From NCBI RefSeq assembly GCF_041287255.1, contig NZ_JBGGTX010000001.1, positions 868,001 through 932,000 of the forward strand: a stretch of DNA of 64,000 nucleotides, read 5' to 3'. A model generated the notes under the pieces. That model ran no database searches and had not been told where the DNA came from. It worked only from the letters and a program-made list of their open reading frames with translations. Positions 44,459 through 52,832 of the stretch are shown here, in pieces. The first letter of the stretch is position 1, and each line of letters opens with the position of its first letter. Both the position numbers and the translations under genes were made by a program. Source of the stretch: Tamlana flava. GTDB taxonomy: Bacteria > Bacteroidota > Bacteroidia > Flavobacteriales > Flavobacteriaceae.

Positions 44459-44851
44459 TTAAAACTGAAAACTACCATCGGATTTCCATCCAGGTTCATC
44501 ACCAAACATATTAGCGAATCCAATTGTAAGCGCTACGGGCAAAGCAATGACTAAAAGATTGGACAATGTTTTATTCTTTTCTTGAACACTAATTATATTC
44601 TCTTCTTTTAAAGGTATTCTGATTGTTTCACCTCGGCTCCAAATCAGTCCATAATAATCTCCATTTTCAACGCCAATTCTTTTAAATTTTAAAGCCCCGC
44701 TGGTTTTTGTTATTACTTTTACTTTATATTCATTTTTAACCGCTTGATCCAAAGTTATGGGCGTAGATCTATAAATCGTACAACTTTGGAAAAGTATGAG
44801 CAACATCATGATTTGTGCCATGACTTTTTTATGTTTATTGAGTGCTTTCAT
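44459..44851 (-). CDS. Small lipoprotein, family with 'VKV..T...G..KF' core, copy A
   Basis: A 130-aa protein with a lipoprotein signal (Leu-Phe-Gln-Ser-Cys24), then a short mixed domain with Leu-Asp-Gln-Ala-Val, Val-Lys-Val-Ile-Thr, Gly-Asp-Tyr-Tyr-Gly-Leu and Val-Gln-Glu-Lys-Asn-Lys-Thr-Leu-Ser, and a C-terminal hydrophobic segment (about 96-112). It is paralogous to the gene 24 bases upstream (44876). Such lipoproteins are frequent in flavobacteria; function unknown. Confidence 0.75.
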   Translation of the reverse strand: MKALNKHKKVMAQIMMLLILFQSCTIYRSTPITLDQAVKNEYKVKVITKTSGALKFKRIGVENGDYYGLIWSRGETIRIPLKEENIISVQEKNKTLSNLLVIALPVALTIGFANMFGDEPGWKSDGSFQF

Positions 44852-44875
44852 GATTCTACCTAAAAATTCGTTTAA

Positions 44876-45259
44876 CTACCAACCAACACTAATGCTGTTT
44901 CTAACACTTTCCCTAATACCCAAAACAATACCAATCACCACAAAAGGTGCTATTATTGATAATTGAGTAGACATCCTTTTGTTTTGAAGCATTACATCAC
45001 TTATATCTTCCTCGTCAAGGGCAACCAAGCTACTTTTCCCTTTTATCATTTTTCTTCCATAATATGTTCCATCCAATAGTTCCACTTTTTCATATTTTAT
45101 GGTTTTACCTTCTGCAGTTCTTACTTTCACCCTATTTTGTTCGGTAACAGCCTGTTCTAAAGTATAGTTCCCTTTTTTGTATGCAACACAACTTTGTAAC
45201 AATACAAGAATACCAAAAGCCATGGCTATGAGCCTAAAATGTTTTCGTAACCTTTTCAT
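44876..45259 (-). CDS. Small lipoprotein, same family, copy B
   Basis: A 127-aa protein. The ATG at 45259 opens a proper lipoprotein signal (Leu-Leu-Gln-Ser-Cys), the frame's earlier start does not. Core: Tyr-Thr-Leu-Glu-Gln-Ala-Val, Val-Lys-Val-Arg-Thr-Ala-Glu-Gly-Lys, Leu-Leu-Asp-Gly-Thr-Tyr-Tyr-Gly-Arg-Lys-Met-Ile-Lys-Gly-Lys and Gln-Asn-Lys-Arg-Met-Ser, then a membrane-like stretch. Paralogue of copy A directly downstream; a truncated relative lies at 50023. Function unknown. Confidence 0.75.
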   Translation of the reverse strand: MKRLRKHFRLIAMAFGILVLLQSCVAYKKGNYTLEQAVTEQNRVKVRTAEGKTIKYEKVELLDGTYYGRKMIKGKSSLVALDEEDISDVMLQNKRMSTQLSIIAPFVVIGIVLGIRESVRNSISVGW

Positions 45260-45261
45260 TT

Positions 45262-45537
45262 TTAAATTTTTGAAGCAATAAAACACATTGTTGATTTTGT
45301 GCCTTCATGACTTAGTGCATCTATTAAATTTAATCTGATAAAAATTTTTGCGCAATGATCGATATCAGTGTGAAGAAATTTTGAAGGGCTGAATTGGACT
45401 CTTTTCTTACAAAACCAACAAATTGTCACCGACATCCTGTCATATTTCCACATTCTTTCATTTTTCAGAATTAATGTTTCCCTAACGATTATGTTGATAT
45501 CATTCAAATCTTCTAACGATTGGCAAAAAAGCTTCAA
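45262..45537 (-). CDS. Short ORF with Asp-His-Cys motif, doubtful gene
   Basis: A 91-codon open frame ending just before lipoprotein copy B. Taken alone it would be dismissed, but an ungapped relative exists at 57030-57225: both show Ser-Val, about 20 residues, Asp-x-Asp-His-Cys, then Ile-Phe-Ile-Arg/Lys-Leu-Asn-Leu and Ala at identical spacing, and both lie just upstream of a small-lipoprotein gene or remnant. It may be a small gene or a common relic. No known domain. Confidence 0.35.
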   Translation of the reverse strand: MKLFCQSLEDLNDINIIVRETLILKNERMWKYDRMSVTICWFCKKRVQFSPSKFLHTDIDHCAKIFIRLNLIDALSHEGTKSTMCFIASKI

Positions 45538-45630
45538 GATATCTTAATTCTCAAAATCAAAATTTCATTTTGGCACTGTTGCACAATCCTTGCGGCATTA
45601 TACCCGTAAAAAATATTGAAACAATAAAAA

Positions 45631-46437
45631 ATGAAAGTACTAGTAATTGGAGCAGGAAACATGGGTTTAACTTACGCCGAGGGCATGGCAAACTCATCAT
45701 TGTTGAGCAAACACAAGCTCAGAATTTATGATACTGATCCAAAAAAAATTGAAACATTACGCAAAGACGACCGATTTGATGTTTACGACAATTTAGACGA
45801 TTGCCTCCCTAAGGCAGATATTGTATTTGTTGCCGTAAAGCCATATCACAGCGATAGCTTATTTGAACAAATGAAACCCATGCTCAGTCAAGGGCAACTT
45901 ATAGTTTCCCTAATGGCCGGGGTTACCATAAATACCATACAGCAAAAACTAAACGCCAAAAAAGTAATTAGAACCATGCCCAACCTACCCGCACAAGTTG
46001 GCAAGGGAGTTACGTCGTATACGGAATCTAAAGATGTTTCAAAAGTTGAATTGATTATGGTCAGGAACTTACTGGACACCACAGGAACTTCCATTCATGT
46101 TGATACTGAAACGTTTATTGATGCTTCAACTGGAATTTCGGGAAGTGGCCCTGCCTATGTCTTTTACTTTATGCAGTCTATGCTGGAAGCCGCCCAAAAC
46201 ATGGGGTTTTCAGAATACGACTCAAAAATATTGGTAAGCAACACCTTCGAAGGTGCCATAGAACTATTTAACAAAAATAACATGTCGCCCGAAACTTGGA
46301 TCAGCCGCGTGGCCTCAAAAGGGGGAACCACGCAAGCTGCAATCGATTCTATGGAAGACAACAATGTAAAACAACTGATTCAAGAAGGAGCTTACGCTGC
46401 ATTTGACAGAGCTGTTGAACTAGGCAAAAACAAATAA
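45631..46437 (+). CDS. proC: Pyrroline-5-carboxylate reductase
   Basis: A 268-aa NAD(P)H enzyme for the last step of proline synthesis. Rossmann motif Val-Ile-Gly-Ala-Gly-Asn-Met-Gly at 5-12; the C-terminal dimerisation signature includes Gly-Ser-Gly-Pro-Ala-Tyr-Val-Phe-Tyr near 171-179 and Arg-Val-Ala-Ser-Lys-Gly-Gly-Thr-Thr near 227-235. First gene of proC-proB-proA; one base separates its stop from the proB start. Confidence 0.96.
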   Translation: MKVLVIGAGNMGLTYAEGMANSSLLSKHKLRIYDTDPKKIETLRKDDRFDVYDNLDDCLPKADIVFVAVKPYHSDSLFEQMKPMLSQGQLIVSLMAGVTINTIQQKLNAKKVIRTMPNLPAQVGKGVTSYTESKDVSKVELIMVRNLLDTTGTSIHVDTETFIDASTGISGSGPAYVFYFMQSMLEAAQNMGFSEYDSKILVSNTFEGAIELFNKNNMSPETWISRVASKGGTTQAAIDSMEDNNVKQLIQEGAYAAFDRAVELGKNK

Positions 46438-46438
46438 A

Positions 46439-47215
46439 ATGGCACAAGATATTGAAAGAGTAGTTGTAAAAGTGGGCACCAATGTACTGACCAATAAAGA
46501 CAACCGGATTTTAGGCCCTATTTTAAGGGAATTAGTCAGACAAATTTCTGTGCTTTATGAACGAGACATTATGGTGGTTTTGGTATCATCGGGTTCTGCC
46601 ATTGCCGGAAGGGAAATTTTAGGGCATACCAGCATTACCGATAAATCTATACGACGCCAAGTTTATTCATCGGTAGGGCAACCCAGATTGATGCGTTATT
46701 ACTATAATATTTTTCACGATTATGGTATGCAATGCGCACAGGTTTTGGCTACCAAAAGAGATTTCGACCCCGGTAAGCACCGTGAAAATATGATTAATTG
46801 TTACGAAGGTTTATTGTCTGAAGGGGTAATCCCCATTGCCAATGAAGATGATGCGGTATCGTTGACCATGTCTATGTTTTCAGATAATGACGAGTTGGCC
46901 AGTTTGGTTGCGGAGTTAATAGATGCCGATAGACTGATTATATTATCCGATACCGACGGCCTTTATACCGGGCATCCCGATGATGAAGGTTCCAAAAAAC
47001 TAAATGAAGTTAAAGTAAACCAAAATGTTGAAAAATATGTAAAAGCCTCGAATAAAAAGGAAGGCGAAGGACGAGGCGGCATGGCTTCAAAAATTAAAAT
47101 CGCAAAGGGTACAGCCAAAAAAAATATCCCAACATATATCGCCAATGGAAAGCGAGAAAATGTGATTGTCGATATTATTGACAACAAAGAAATTGGAACA
47201 AAATTTATTCACTAA
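46439..47215 (+). CDS. proB: Glutamate 5-kinase, short form without PUA domain
   Basis: A 258-aa amino acid kinase-fold enzyme that phosphorylates glutamate for proline synthesis. Val-Val-Lys-Val-Gly-Thr-Asn-Val-Leu at 9-17 binds ATP; Asn-Glu-Asp-Asp-Ala-Val near 132-137 and Ser-Asp-Thr-Asp-Gly-Leu-Tyr near 165-171 are family motifs. The length is about 110 residues less than E. coli ProB because the RNA-binding-like PUA domain is missing; the kinase domain itself is complete. Proline feedback usually acts on the kinase domain. Co-transcribed with proC and proA. Confidence 0.95.
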   Translation: MAQDIERVVVKVGTNVLTNKDNRILGPILRELVRQISVLYERDIMVVLVSSGSAIAGREILGHTSITDKSIRRQVYSSVGQPRLMRYYYNIFHDYGMQCAQVLATKRDFDPGKHRENMINCYEGLLSEGVIPIANEDDAVSLTMSMFSDNDELASLVAELIDADRLIILSDTDGLYTGHPDDEGSKKLNEVKVNQNVEKYVKASNKKEGEGRGGMASKIKIAKGTAKKNIPTYIANGKRENVIVDIIDNKEIGTKFIH

Positions 47216-47227
47216 AAAAACAAAGAA

Positions 47228-48427
47228 ATGAAACTTTTAAGTTCAGAGATAAAAAATAAAGTTCTTGAATCTATGGTGAAAATTATAGATCGCGAACGGC
47301 ACAACATCATTAAAGCCAACAAAAAAGACCTCGATGCCTTTAACCGCGATGACCAAGCCCTTTTCGATCGGTTGGTTGTAAACGAAGCCAAAGTTGATGG
47401 CATGATAAAAGCCATTGAAGAAGTCAGAGTACAGAACGACCCTGTTGGAAACGTTATTTCCGATTTAACTTTGGATAGTGGTTTGAAGATTACGAACAAA
47501 ACGGCACCATTCGGCACAATTTTGATTATTTATGAATCGAGACCAGACGTGACCGTTGAGGCTGCGGTTTTAGCCTTTAAAGCCAACAACAAAATATTAT
47601 TGAAAGGTGGTAAGGAAGCCATAAACAGTAATTTAATCTTGGAGCAATGTTGGCATGAAGCTTTAGCGGAAAACGGTCTTTCAAAAGATTGGATAAAACT
47701 CTTGCACTTAAAACGCGAGGAAACCCAGGAATTTCTAAGAAACCCGACAGAACCATTGGATTTAATCGTACCTCGTGGTGGTGAGCGTTTAATTAAATTT
47801 GTTAAAGACCACGCAAGCTGTGCCGTATTGATAAGTGGGCGTGGAAACAACTTTTTATACGTAGCGCAGGATGCCAATTGGGAGAAAACCTTGAAAGTTA
47901 TTTTAAATGCTAAAACCGATAAAATTTCCGGTTGTAATGCTTTGGATAAAGTGTTGATCGATAAAAACATTCCGAATTACGAGGCCAAACTCAAAGAACT
48001 ACAACATGTTTTAAGAAGCGCCAATGTCACTATTCTTGTGGACGAAAAAATTGGAAATATTCTTCCAAGTGAAAATAAAATCCAAGAAGAAGACACCTGG
48101 TACGAGGAGTTTTTGGCATTAAAAATTGTTTTGGCCGAGGTGAACACATTGGATGAAGCCATTGAAAAAATTAACACCTATTCGGGTGGGCACTCCGCCG
48201 CAATATTAACTGAAGACAAAATCAAGGCTGCAGAATTTATGGAACAAGTGGATAGCGCTGCCGTTTACCACAATGCCTCTACCCGATTTACAGATGGCGG
48301 ACAAATGGGCGTTGGCGCAGAGTTGGCCATTAGTACTGATAAATTACACCATCGCGGCCCACTAGGTTTAAAACAGTTGGTAACCAATAAATATTATGTG
48401 TTTGGTGATGGGCATGTTAGGGTTTAA
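47228..48427 (+). CDS. proA: Glutamate-5-semialdehyde dehydrogenase (gamma-glutamyl phosphate reductase)
   Basis: A 399-aa aldehyde dehydrogenase-fold enzyme; it reduces gamma-glutamyl phosphate, the product of ProB, with NADPH. The catalytic cysteine is Cys236 in Ile-Ser-Gly-Cys-Asn-Ala. Ile-Tyr-Glu-Ser-Arg-Pro-Asp-Val-Thr near 101-109 and Pro-Arg-Gly-Gly near 182-185 are family signatures. Final gene of the operon, 12 bases after proB, with a terminator 20 bases after its stop. Confidence 0.96.
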   Translation: MKLLSSEIKNKVLESMVKIIDRERHNIIKANKKDLDAFNRDDQALFDRLVVNEAKVDGMIKAIEEVRVQNDPVGNVISDLTLDSGLKITNKTAPFGTILIIYESRPDVTVEAAVLAFKANNKILLKGGKEAINSNLILEQCWHEALAENGLSKDWIKLLHLKREETQEFLRNPTEPLDLIVPRGGERLIKFVKDHASCAVLISGRGNNFLYVAQDANWEKTLKVILNAKTDKISGCNALDKVLIDKNIPNYEAKLKELQHVLRSANVTILVDEKIGNILPSENKIQEEDTWYEEFLALKIVLAEVNTLDEAIEKINTYSGGHSAAILTEDKIKAAEFMEQVDSAAVYHNASTRFTDGGQMGVGAELAISTDKLHHRGPLGLKQLVTNKYYVFGDGHVRV

Positions 48428-48446
48428 TCCTTTTGAATATTATAGT

Positions 48447-48487
48447 AACAGAAAGCCACCGATAAAATCCATGGCTTTCTATTGTTT
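48447..48487 (+). terminator. proCBA terminator
   Basis: GAAAGCCA/TGGCTTTC stem with a 13-base loop, followed by TATTGTTTTT. Confidence 0.75.
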
Positions 48488-48618
48488 TTATAAATGCTAT
48501 TCAATTTTAGATGCTCCATACTTCATCTTAAAGCCATCTTGAAACACTAAAAGTTGCAAGGGCCCTTATGGCAACCTGAAACGCAATTATCAAAAAGGGG
48601 CTTGATACAAAATCGACT

Positions 48619-49407
48619 TTAAAGAGTATGAACAAGCAAGGCTGACATACTACTAGCAAGAATAAACTTTAATGAAGAATCTAAATCATCACGAATCCAG
48701 ACATGCATTCTATTGGCTGGCATCACCTGAATAGCAGCCAGAGACTTTGATCCTTGCCAAAGTTCATATCCTAATATAGGGTTAAGCCAAGACCTTTTTT
48801 TACCGTCTTCTCTTATGGTAACTTTCTTAATTTCAATAATAGTATTTGTACTGGTTAAAGCGCCCCGAAATTTTGTAATAGTGTCTCGCTTTATATCTCC
48901 ATTTTGAGCTTCTGCATAAATGGGATATATTACGGTTAACCTCCACGGAACTGTATCTCTTGAAAATGAAAAATCCGTTTCAAAAACTCCTTCGCCTTTT
49001 TTAACCTCGGTGTCTGACCAATTTAAGAGCGTTCGCGAAAACCAATTCCCGTCATCTGTTTCGATATTTTCTGTTATACGGATATTTGCGATACAAGTAT
49101 CGCCTATTTTATTCGCAAAAACAAAGGACTGCTTAGAAGAAGATTTTATAGATGTATGATCACCAAAAAAAGGTGATTTAGAGCGAACTTTTACCCAGCC
49201 CTGTTTTCCCGAAATTATTTTAAATGGCCCAAACTTATATCTTCCAATAGCTCTGATTCCTTTTCGTTTTACGGTGAAGGATTGACTGTTTGCTTTAAGT
49301 TGCTCATCAATTTTTATCTTTTTTTGGGCAGATATGGGATGAGTGAAAGCCAATTGAAGGCAAACACTTAATAGGATTGTATAAAAAATTTGTTCAATTG
49401 TTTTCAT
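48619..49407 (-). CDS. Secreted protein of unknown function
   Basis: A 262-aa protein. The ATG at 49407 starts a signal peptide (Met-Lys-Thr-Ile-Glu-Gln ... Pro-Ile-Ser-Ala-Gln), while the frame's earlier start would put a polar stretch in front of it. The mature part is beta-rich with many Lys/Ser/Thr and a Trp-Leu-Asn-Pro-Ile-Leu-Gly-Tyr-Glu-Leu-Trp segment near 212-222; it resembles no family I know. First gene of the second accessory block and convergent to proA. Confidence 0.65.
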   Translation of the reverse strand: MKTIEQIFYTILLSVCLQLAFTHPISAQKKIKIDEQLKANSQSFTVKRKGIRAIGRYKFGPFKIISGKQGWVKVRSKSPFFGDHTSIKSSSKQSFVFANKIGDTCIANIRITENIETDDGNWFSRTLLNWSDTEVKKGEGVFETDFSFSRDTVPWRLTVIYPIYAEAQNGDIKRDTITKFRGALTSTNTIIEIKKVTIREDGKKRSWLNPILGYELWQGSKSLAAIQVMPANRMHVWIRDDLDSSLKFILASSMSALLVHTL

Positions 49408-49493
49408 GTTTATATCAACTAATGTTAATTTTAAATATTTCAGCACTAATCAGTTATGAATACATTTTCTCAAAATTTGGGTATAAAAATTCA

Positions 49494-49999
49494 TTAATAG
49501 TTCCATTGTAACAAGAATCCTATAGAATAAATATTTACAGCCGAATTAAAATTAGATTGAAGTCTAATTCCAGTAGAAAATTTTTCACCAATTTTAAATC
49601 TAAGTTTAGTTATTATATTTAGTCCAACTGCGTTTATATCACCATATTATAAAACAAAATACCTACCCCAGTATGTGCATCTATAAAGAACCAATTATTT
49701 AATTTAAATTCCCTCCCATATAAGACATTTAACTGTTGAAAATTATCAGCATTTCCCCAAAGCACAAATTCTTCTCCTATAGAAGCAGAAAGTGTGAAAA
49801 TATTTTTTTTAGAATTCCAACTAAGCTCTGAACTAAGGCTAAAACCACCTGTATAAAAATCATCCATAAAAAATATTTCTGGCGCAAATGAAAAAGAGTG
49901 AAATGATAAGTTATTTTCTTCATCTATATTTTGCGAATAGGAGGTCATTCCAATTATAAAAATAAGTATTAATATTAATGTCCTTTTTAATGTTTTCAT
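49494..49999 (-). pseudogene. Frameshifted outer membrane beta-barrel protein
   Basis: The upstream part (49637-49999) encodes a signal peptide (about 1-22, Ser-Tyr-Ser-Gln) and barrel-like strands up to Gly-Ile-Leu-Phe-Tyr-Asn. There the frame stops, but the other frame continues for about 47 codons (Asp-Ile-Asn-Ala-Val-Gly-Leu-Asn-Ile ... Ile-Gly-Phe-Leu-Leu-Gln-Trp-Asn-Tyr-stop) with further strands and an aromatic C-terminus typical of barrels. One lost base near 49640 in a TATAATATGG stretch explains the break; restoring it gives Phe-Tyr-Asn-Tyr-Gly-Asp. About 168 aa if repaired. Confidence 0.75.
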
Positions 50000-50022
50000 A
50001 ATCAGCGATTTTTAATTAAAAT

Positions 50023-50304
50023 TTATAATAATATGACGGCCTTGATTAAATTAATATTTAATAACATTTTTTTAACCTCTCCTTTTATCTTCTTTAATCC
50101 ATAAAAGGTTCCATCCTTCAATTCTATTTTTTTAAATTTTACGGTTTCATTTTTACGAGTCACCACCCTCACCGACTTTAAATGCGCATTTGCTTCCCTT
50201 AAAAGATCAGACTTCATTTTATAGTCTTTAATCTTTGAAATACTTGGAACTGACCAAAACAAAAAGATTTGAGATTCTATATTTTTATTTGAAGTGTTCA
50301 TCAT
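50023..50304 (-). pseudogene. Degenerate small lipoprotein, same family as 44459 and 44876
   Basis: The middle (Ser-Val-Arg-Val-Val-Thr-Arg-Lys-Asn, Lys-Phe-Lys-Lys-Ile-Glu-Leu-Lys-Asp-Gly-Thr-Phe-Tyr-Gly-Leu-Lys-Lys-Ile-Lys-Gly) matches copies A and B. The lipoprotein signal is replaced by unrelated residues and the C-terminal third is lost, so it is probably non-functional. Confidence 0.6.
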
Positions 50305-50357
50305 ATAATCTTTTAAATTTATTTATACTCCAAATATCGTCTCAATAATTGGTTCTT

Positions 50358-50392
50358 ATATCCGATAATATTTATGGTAGATGATTTAGGAC
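50358..50392 (-). promoter_or_regulatory. 35-nt conserved element, copy 1
   Basis: Plus-strand form ATATCCGA-N18-ATTTAGGAC, 35 bases, 53 bases upstream of the degenerate lipoprotein gene. Two other copies have the same total length and shared inner positions. Confidence 0.5.
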
Positions 50393-50441
50393 ATATTCTT
50401 TGAGTTTTATTATTTTTAAATCTTATACTATTACTGGCCTT

Positions 50442-50876
50442 CTATGGATTTATTTGTACGGCATAATCTTTTGATGTCCTTGCGGGATTGCATAAACTTA
50501 CACCATCAACTGAGTCAACTTCTAAATAAATTTTCAAATTATAAGTTCCAACTTCTTTCGGCACGCCTTCAAACACTATTCTTCCAGAGCCTAGATAAAC
50601 ATCAATACCCTTAGGTAATTGTCCTTCAATTTCAAAATCCCAATAATAAATTTCAGCATTCGGGTTTTGAGGCACATAGGGAATTAATTCTTCAAAATAG
50701 GCTTGTTCTAAATATCCTATTTTTAGTTCTTTAGGTGGAAGCTCTGGAGGTTTTAAACTCGATATACAGTTAATGGCAGCTTCACAATTATAAAGACTAA
50801 AGCTAATTGCAAAACCAAGGAGCAACACCACTGTTTTTAAGTGATTTTTATTCCACTTTTTTATGTTTCCTTTCAT
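50442..50876 (-). CDS. Secreted/lipoprotein with putative Ig-like domain
   Basis: A 144-aa protein with a signal (about 15-31) that ends in Ser-Leu-Tyr-Asn-Cys31, possibly lipidated although the -1 residue Asn is unusual. The mature part fits an He_PIG-type Ig fold: Tyr-Tyr-Trp-Asp-Phe-Glu-Ile-Glu-Gly-Gln-Leu-Pro-Lys-Gly-Ile, then Gly-Ser-Gly-Arg-Ile-Val-Phe-Glu-Gly-Val-Pro-Lys-Glu-Val-Gly-Thr-Tyr. Such domains serve in surface binding. It follows the frameshifted barrel gene by 13 bases. Function unknown. Confidence 0.68.
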   Translation of the reverse strand: MKGNIKKWNKNHLKTVVLLLGFAISFSLYNCEAAINCISSLKPPELPPKELKIGYLEQAYFEELIPYVPQNPNAEIYYWDFEIEGQLPKGIDVYLGSGRIVFEGVPKEVGTYNLKIYLEVDSVDGVSLCNPARTSKDYAVQINP

Positions 50877-50889
50877 AATATTTCTCTAT

Positions 50890-51649
50890 TTATAATTGAT
50901 TAGTCAACCCTAGTTTTGAAGATTGGATTTCATTCTGTCCTGATTCGTAAATTAAACTGATGGTATATTTTTTTAACCTCAATCCCAATGTTATACCTCT
51001 GTAAGTGGCATCGCCACTAAACATGTCCGTTTCTTCAAGTCCAATCAAACCTCCAACATAAAGACCAACCGTAAAAGCATCCTGATTTGATGATTTAAAG
51101 GCATATTCTGAATACCAGTTATAGGTAAACATTGATTTTTGATTGACTACGATTAAATCTGAATCATCAACCTTGATGAGCTCTTCCAACTTTTTTTGAT
51201 AGTCGCCAAATTCATTATTATAGGCCAATTCCACCCCTAAAAATCTAGAATCAACCTTTGGTCTTGTATAGGTGTAATTGATACCCGTTTTTAAATGGAT
51301 ATTATAAAAATTTGCCGTTTCGCTCTCTCTCGCCATACTTCCATAAGCTTCTTTAAATCGATATGTACCCATCGAGGCTCCCAAACCGTAATAGTAAATG
51401 TAAAACTGGCCGGTGATGTTGCGATGCACATTTAATGAAGCTATTTTTGGCATCATCAAAAGCTTCCGCATCCTGCATATGCCTACCAAAACTTAAATCT
51501 CCTGAAACATAGGTTTCTGTTGTTTTTTTATCCCCATAATGTTTCTTTTCGGCATAATACAAAGACCCGTATGATGGCGTAGCGTAAACCCTATGTGACA
51601 CGCATGAAGTGAGCAACAATAAAATCAATAGTTGAAGTATAGTTTTCAT
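50890..51649 (-). pseudogene. Frameshifted outer-membrane beta-barrel-like lipoprotein
   Basis: The upstream frame (from 51649) encodes a lipoprotein signal (Leu-Leu-Leu-Leu-Thr-Ser-Cys16) and continues to Glu-Ala-Phe-Asp-Asp-Ala-Lys. The downstream frame resumes at Ile-Ala-Ser-Leu-Asn-Val-His-Arg-Asn and runs to 50890 with Gly-rich strands (Tyr-Gly-Leu-Gly-Ala-Ser-Met-Gly; Val-Gly-Leu-Tyr-Val-Gly-Gly-Leu). The switch is at a run of five A/T bases, 51444-51448. A single-base error or phase-variable slippage there would restore one protein of about 250 aa. It could be a sequencing artefact. Confidence 0.75.
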
Positions 51650-51705
51650 GATTCATACAGTTTGCGCCGTTAATAATTCAAAACTACCATAAGCTTTTGG
51701 CACCG

Positions 51706-51740
51706 ATATCCGAGTTAATGCATTATGGATAATTTAGGAC
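51706..51740 (-). promoter_or_regulatory. 35-nt conserved element, copy 2
   Basis: Plus-strand form ATATCCGA-N18-ATTTAGGAC, 56 bases upstream of the frameshifted lipoprotein gene at 51649. Confidence 0.5.
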
Positions 51741-51772
51741 ACATCCAAAATGAATGATAAATCGAAAAACGA

Positions 51773-52756
51773 TTAAGACCTATGTTTTGAAAACCAATGC
51801 ACAGCATCAAGTATTCCATTCTCAATGGGACTAAACTGAACGCCCAATTCATTTTTAGCTTTAGTGTTAGAATAAAAACCATTTACACACAGTAGCCTAA
51901 TATTCGCCGTAGATAATTGAATCGGGATTTTTAAATACCTTAAAAAATCTCCAAAGTATCCCAATGAAATCATAATGAGTTTTGGAATTTTTATTATTAT
52001 CATATTGTTTTTAGATAGTTTTCTTAATCGCTTAAAGAACTGTTCAAAACTCAAATTTTCATTAGCTAATAAATACGACTCACCACTATTACCATGAATC
52101 ATTGCATTAACGGCACCTCTTGAAACATCTTGAACACATACGAAGCTTTTGCCTCCTGGTGGGCAAAAAACCAACCTGTTTCTTATGCCCATAAGCACTA
52201 TTTTTCCAGAGCTAGGCTTCGAGTCGTAAGCTCCAATCATAAATGATGGATTAACAGTTACTACGTCTATTTCATTTTTTATGGTTTGAAGAAAATCATA
52301 AGCTTCTTTCTTACTTTTTACATAAAACTGCTTTTTAAATGGCTGCTTAATCTCAATTGACTCATTTCCCAAATCTTCTAAGGTTCCATAACCAAATTGA
52401 CCTGCTGTGCTTACATAAACAATTCTTCTAACCTTATTTTTGATAGAGGCAAACACCAGGTTTTCAACACCTTCTACATTAACCTTATAATAATCCTTGT
52501 AATCTAGTATATGCTGGCCGGTTATAGCAGCTGTGTGAATAACGCAATCAATGTCTCTCAAAGCCTCATTTAAATGATTGACTTTTGTAATATCCCCTTC
52601 AAATAGTTCGAGATTTTGATGAGTTGGTCCTACAAAATTATTTCTATTCCTTAAAAATCCCCTGACCATAAAGCCTTGTTTCAATAGTTCCATTATCGTA
52701 TTTGTTCCAAGTAAACCATTAGCTCCGGTAACAAGTATTTTTGAATATTTTTTCAT
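51773..52756 (-). CDS. Extended SDR (NAD-dependent epimerase/dehydratase-like)
   Basis: A 327-aa Rossmann enzyme: Thr10-Gly-Ala-Asn-Gly-Leu-Leu-Gly17 binds the cofactor, the Asp/Ile-His-Thr-Ala-Ala region lies near 73-77, Val-Ser-Thr-Ala-Gly-Gln near 115-120 contributes the serine site, and Tyr-Val-Lys-Ser-Lys near 144-148 is the catalytic YxxxK. It resembles dihydroflavonol-4-reductase/3-beta-hydroxysteroid dehydrogenase types, so the substrate may be a ketone or sugar. Last of a six-gene set on the minus strand, 76 bases after the next SDR gene. Confidence 0.87.
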   Translation of the reverse strand: MKKYSKILVTGANGLLGTNTIMELLKQGFMVRGFLRNRNNFVGPTHQNLELFEGDITKVNHLNEALRDIDCVIHTAAITGQHILDYKDYYKVNVEGVENLVFASIKNKVRRIVYVSTAGQFGYGTLEDLGNESIEIKQPFKKQFYVKSKKEAYDFLQTIKNEIDVVTVNPSFMIGAYDSKPSSGKIVLMGIRNRLVFCPPGGKSFVCVQDVSRGAVNAMIHGNSGESYLLANENLSFEQFFKRLRKLSKNNMIIIKIPKLIMISLGYFGDFLRYLKIPIQLSTANIRLLCVNGFYSNTKAKNELGVQFSPIENGILDAVHWFSKHRS

Positions 52757-52832
52757 AATTGATATTTTAAATCGAACTAATTCTAAAGAATTTCGACAAT
52801 TGTAGATTATAAAAGATGATTACGCTTTAAAT

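Noticed and set aside
48488..48618. RNA gene or regulatory element between proA and the secreted-protein gene
   Set aside because: Apart from the terminator no stable structure or promoter box was recognised.
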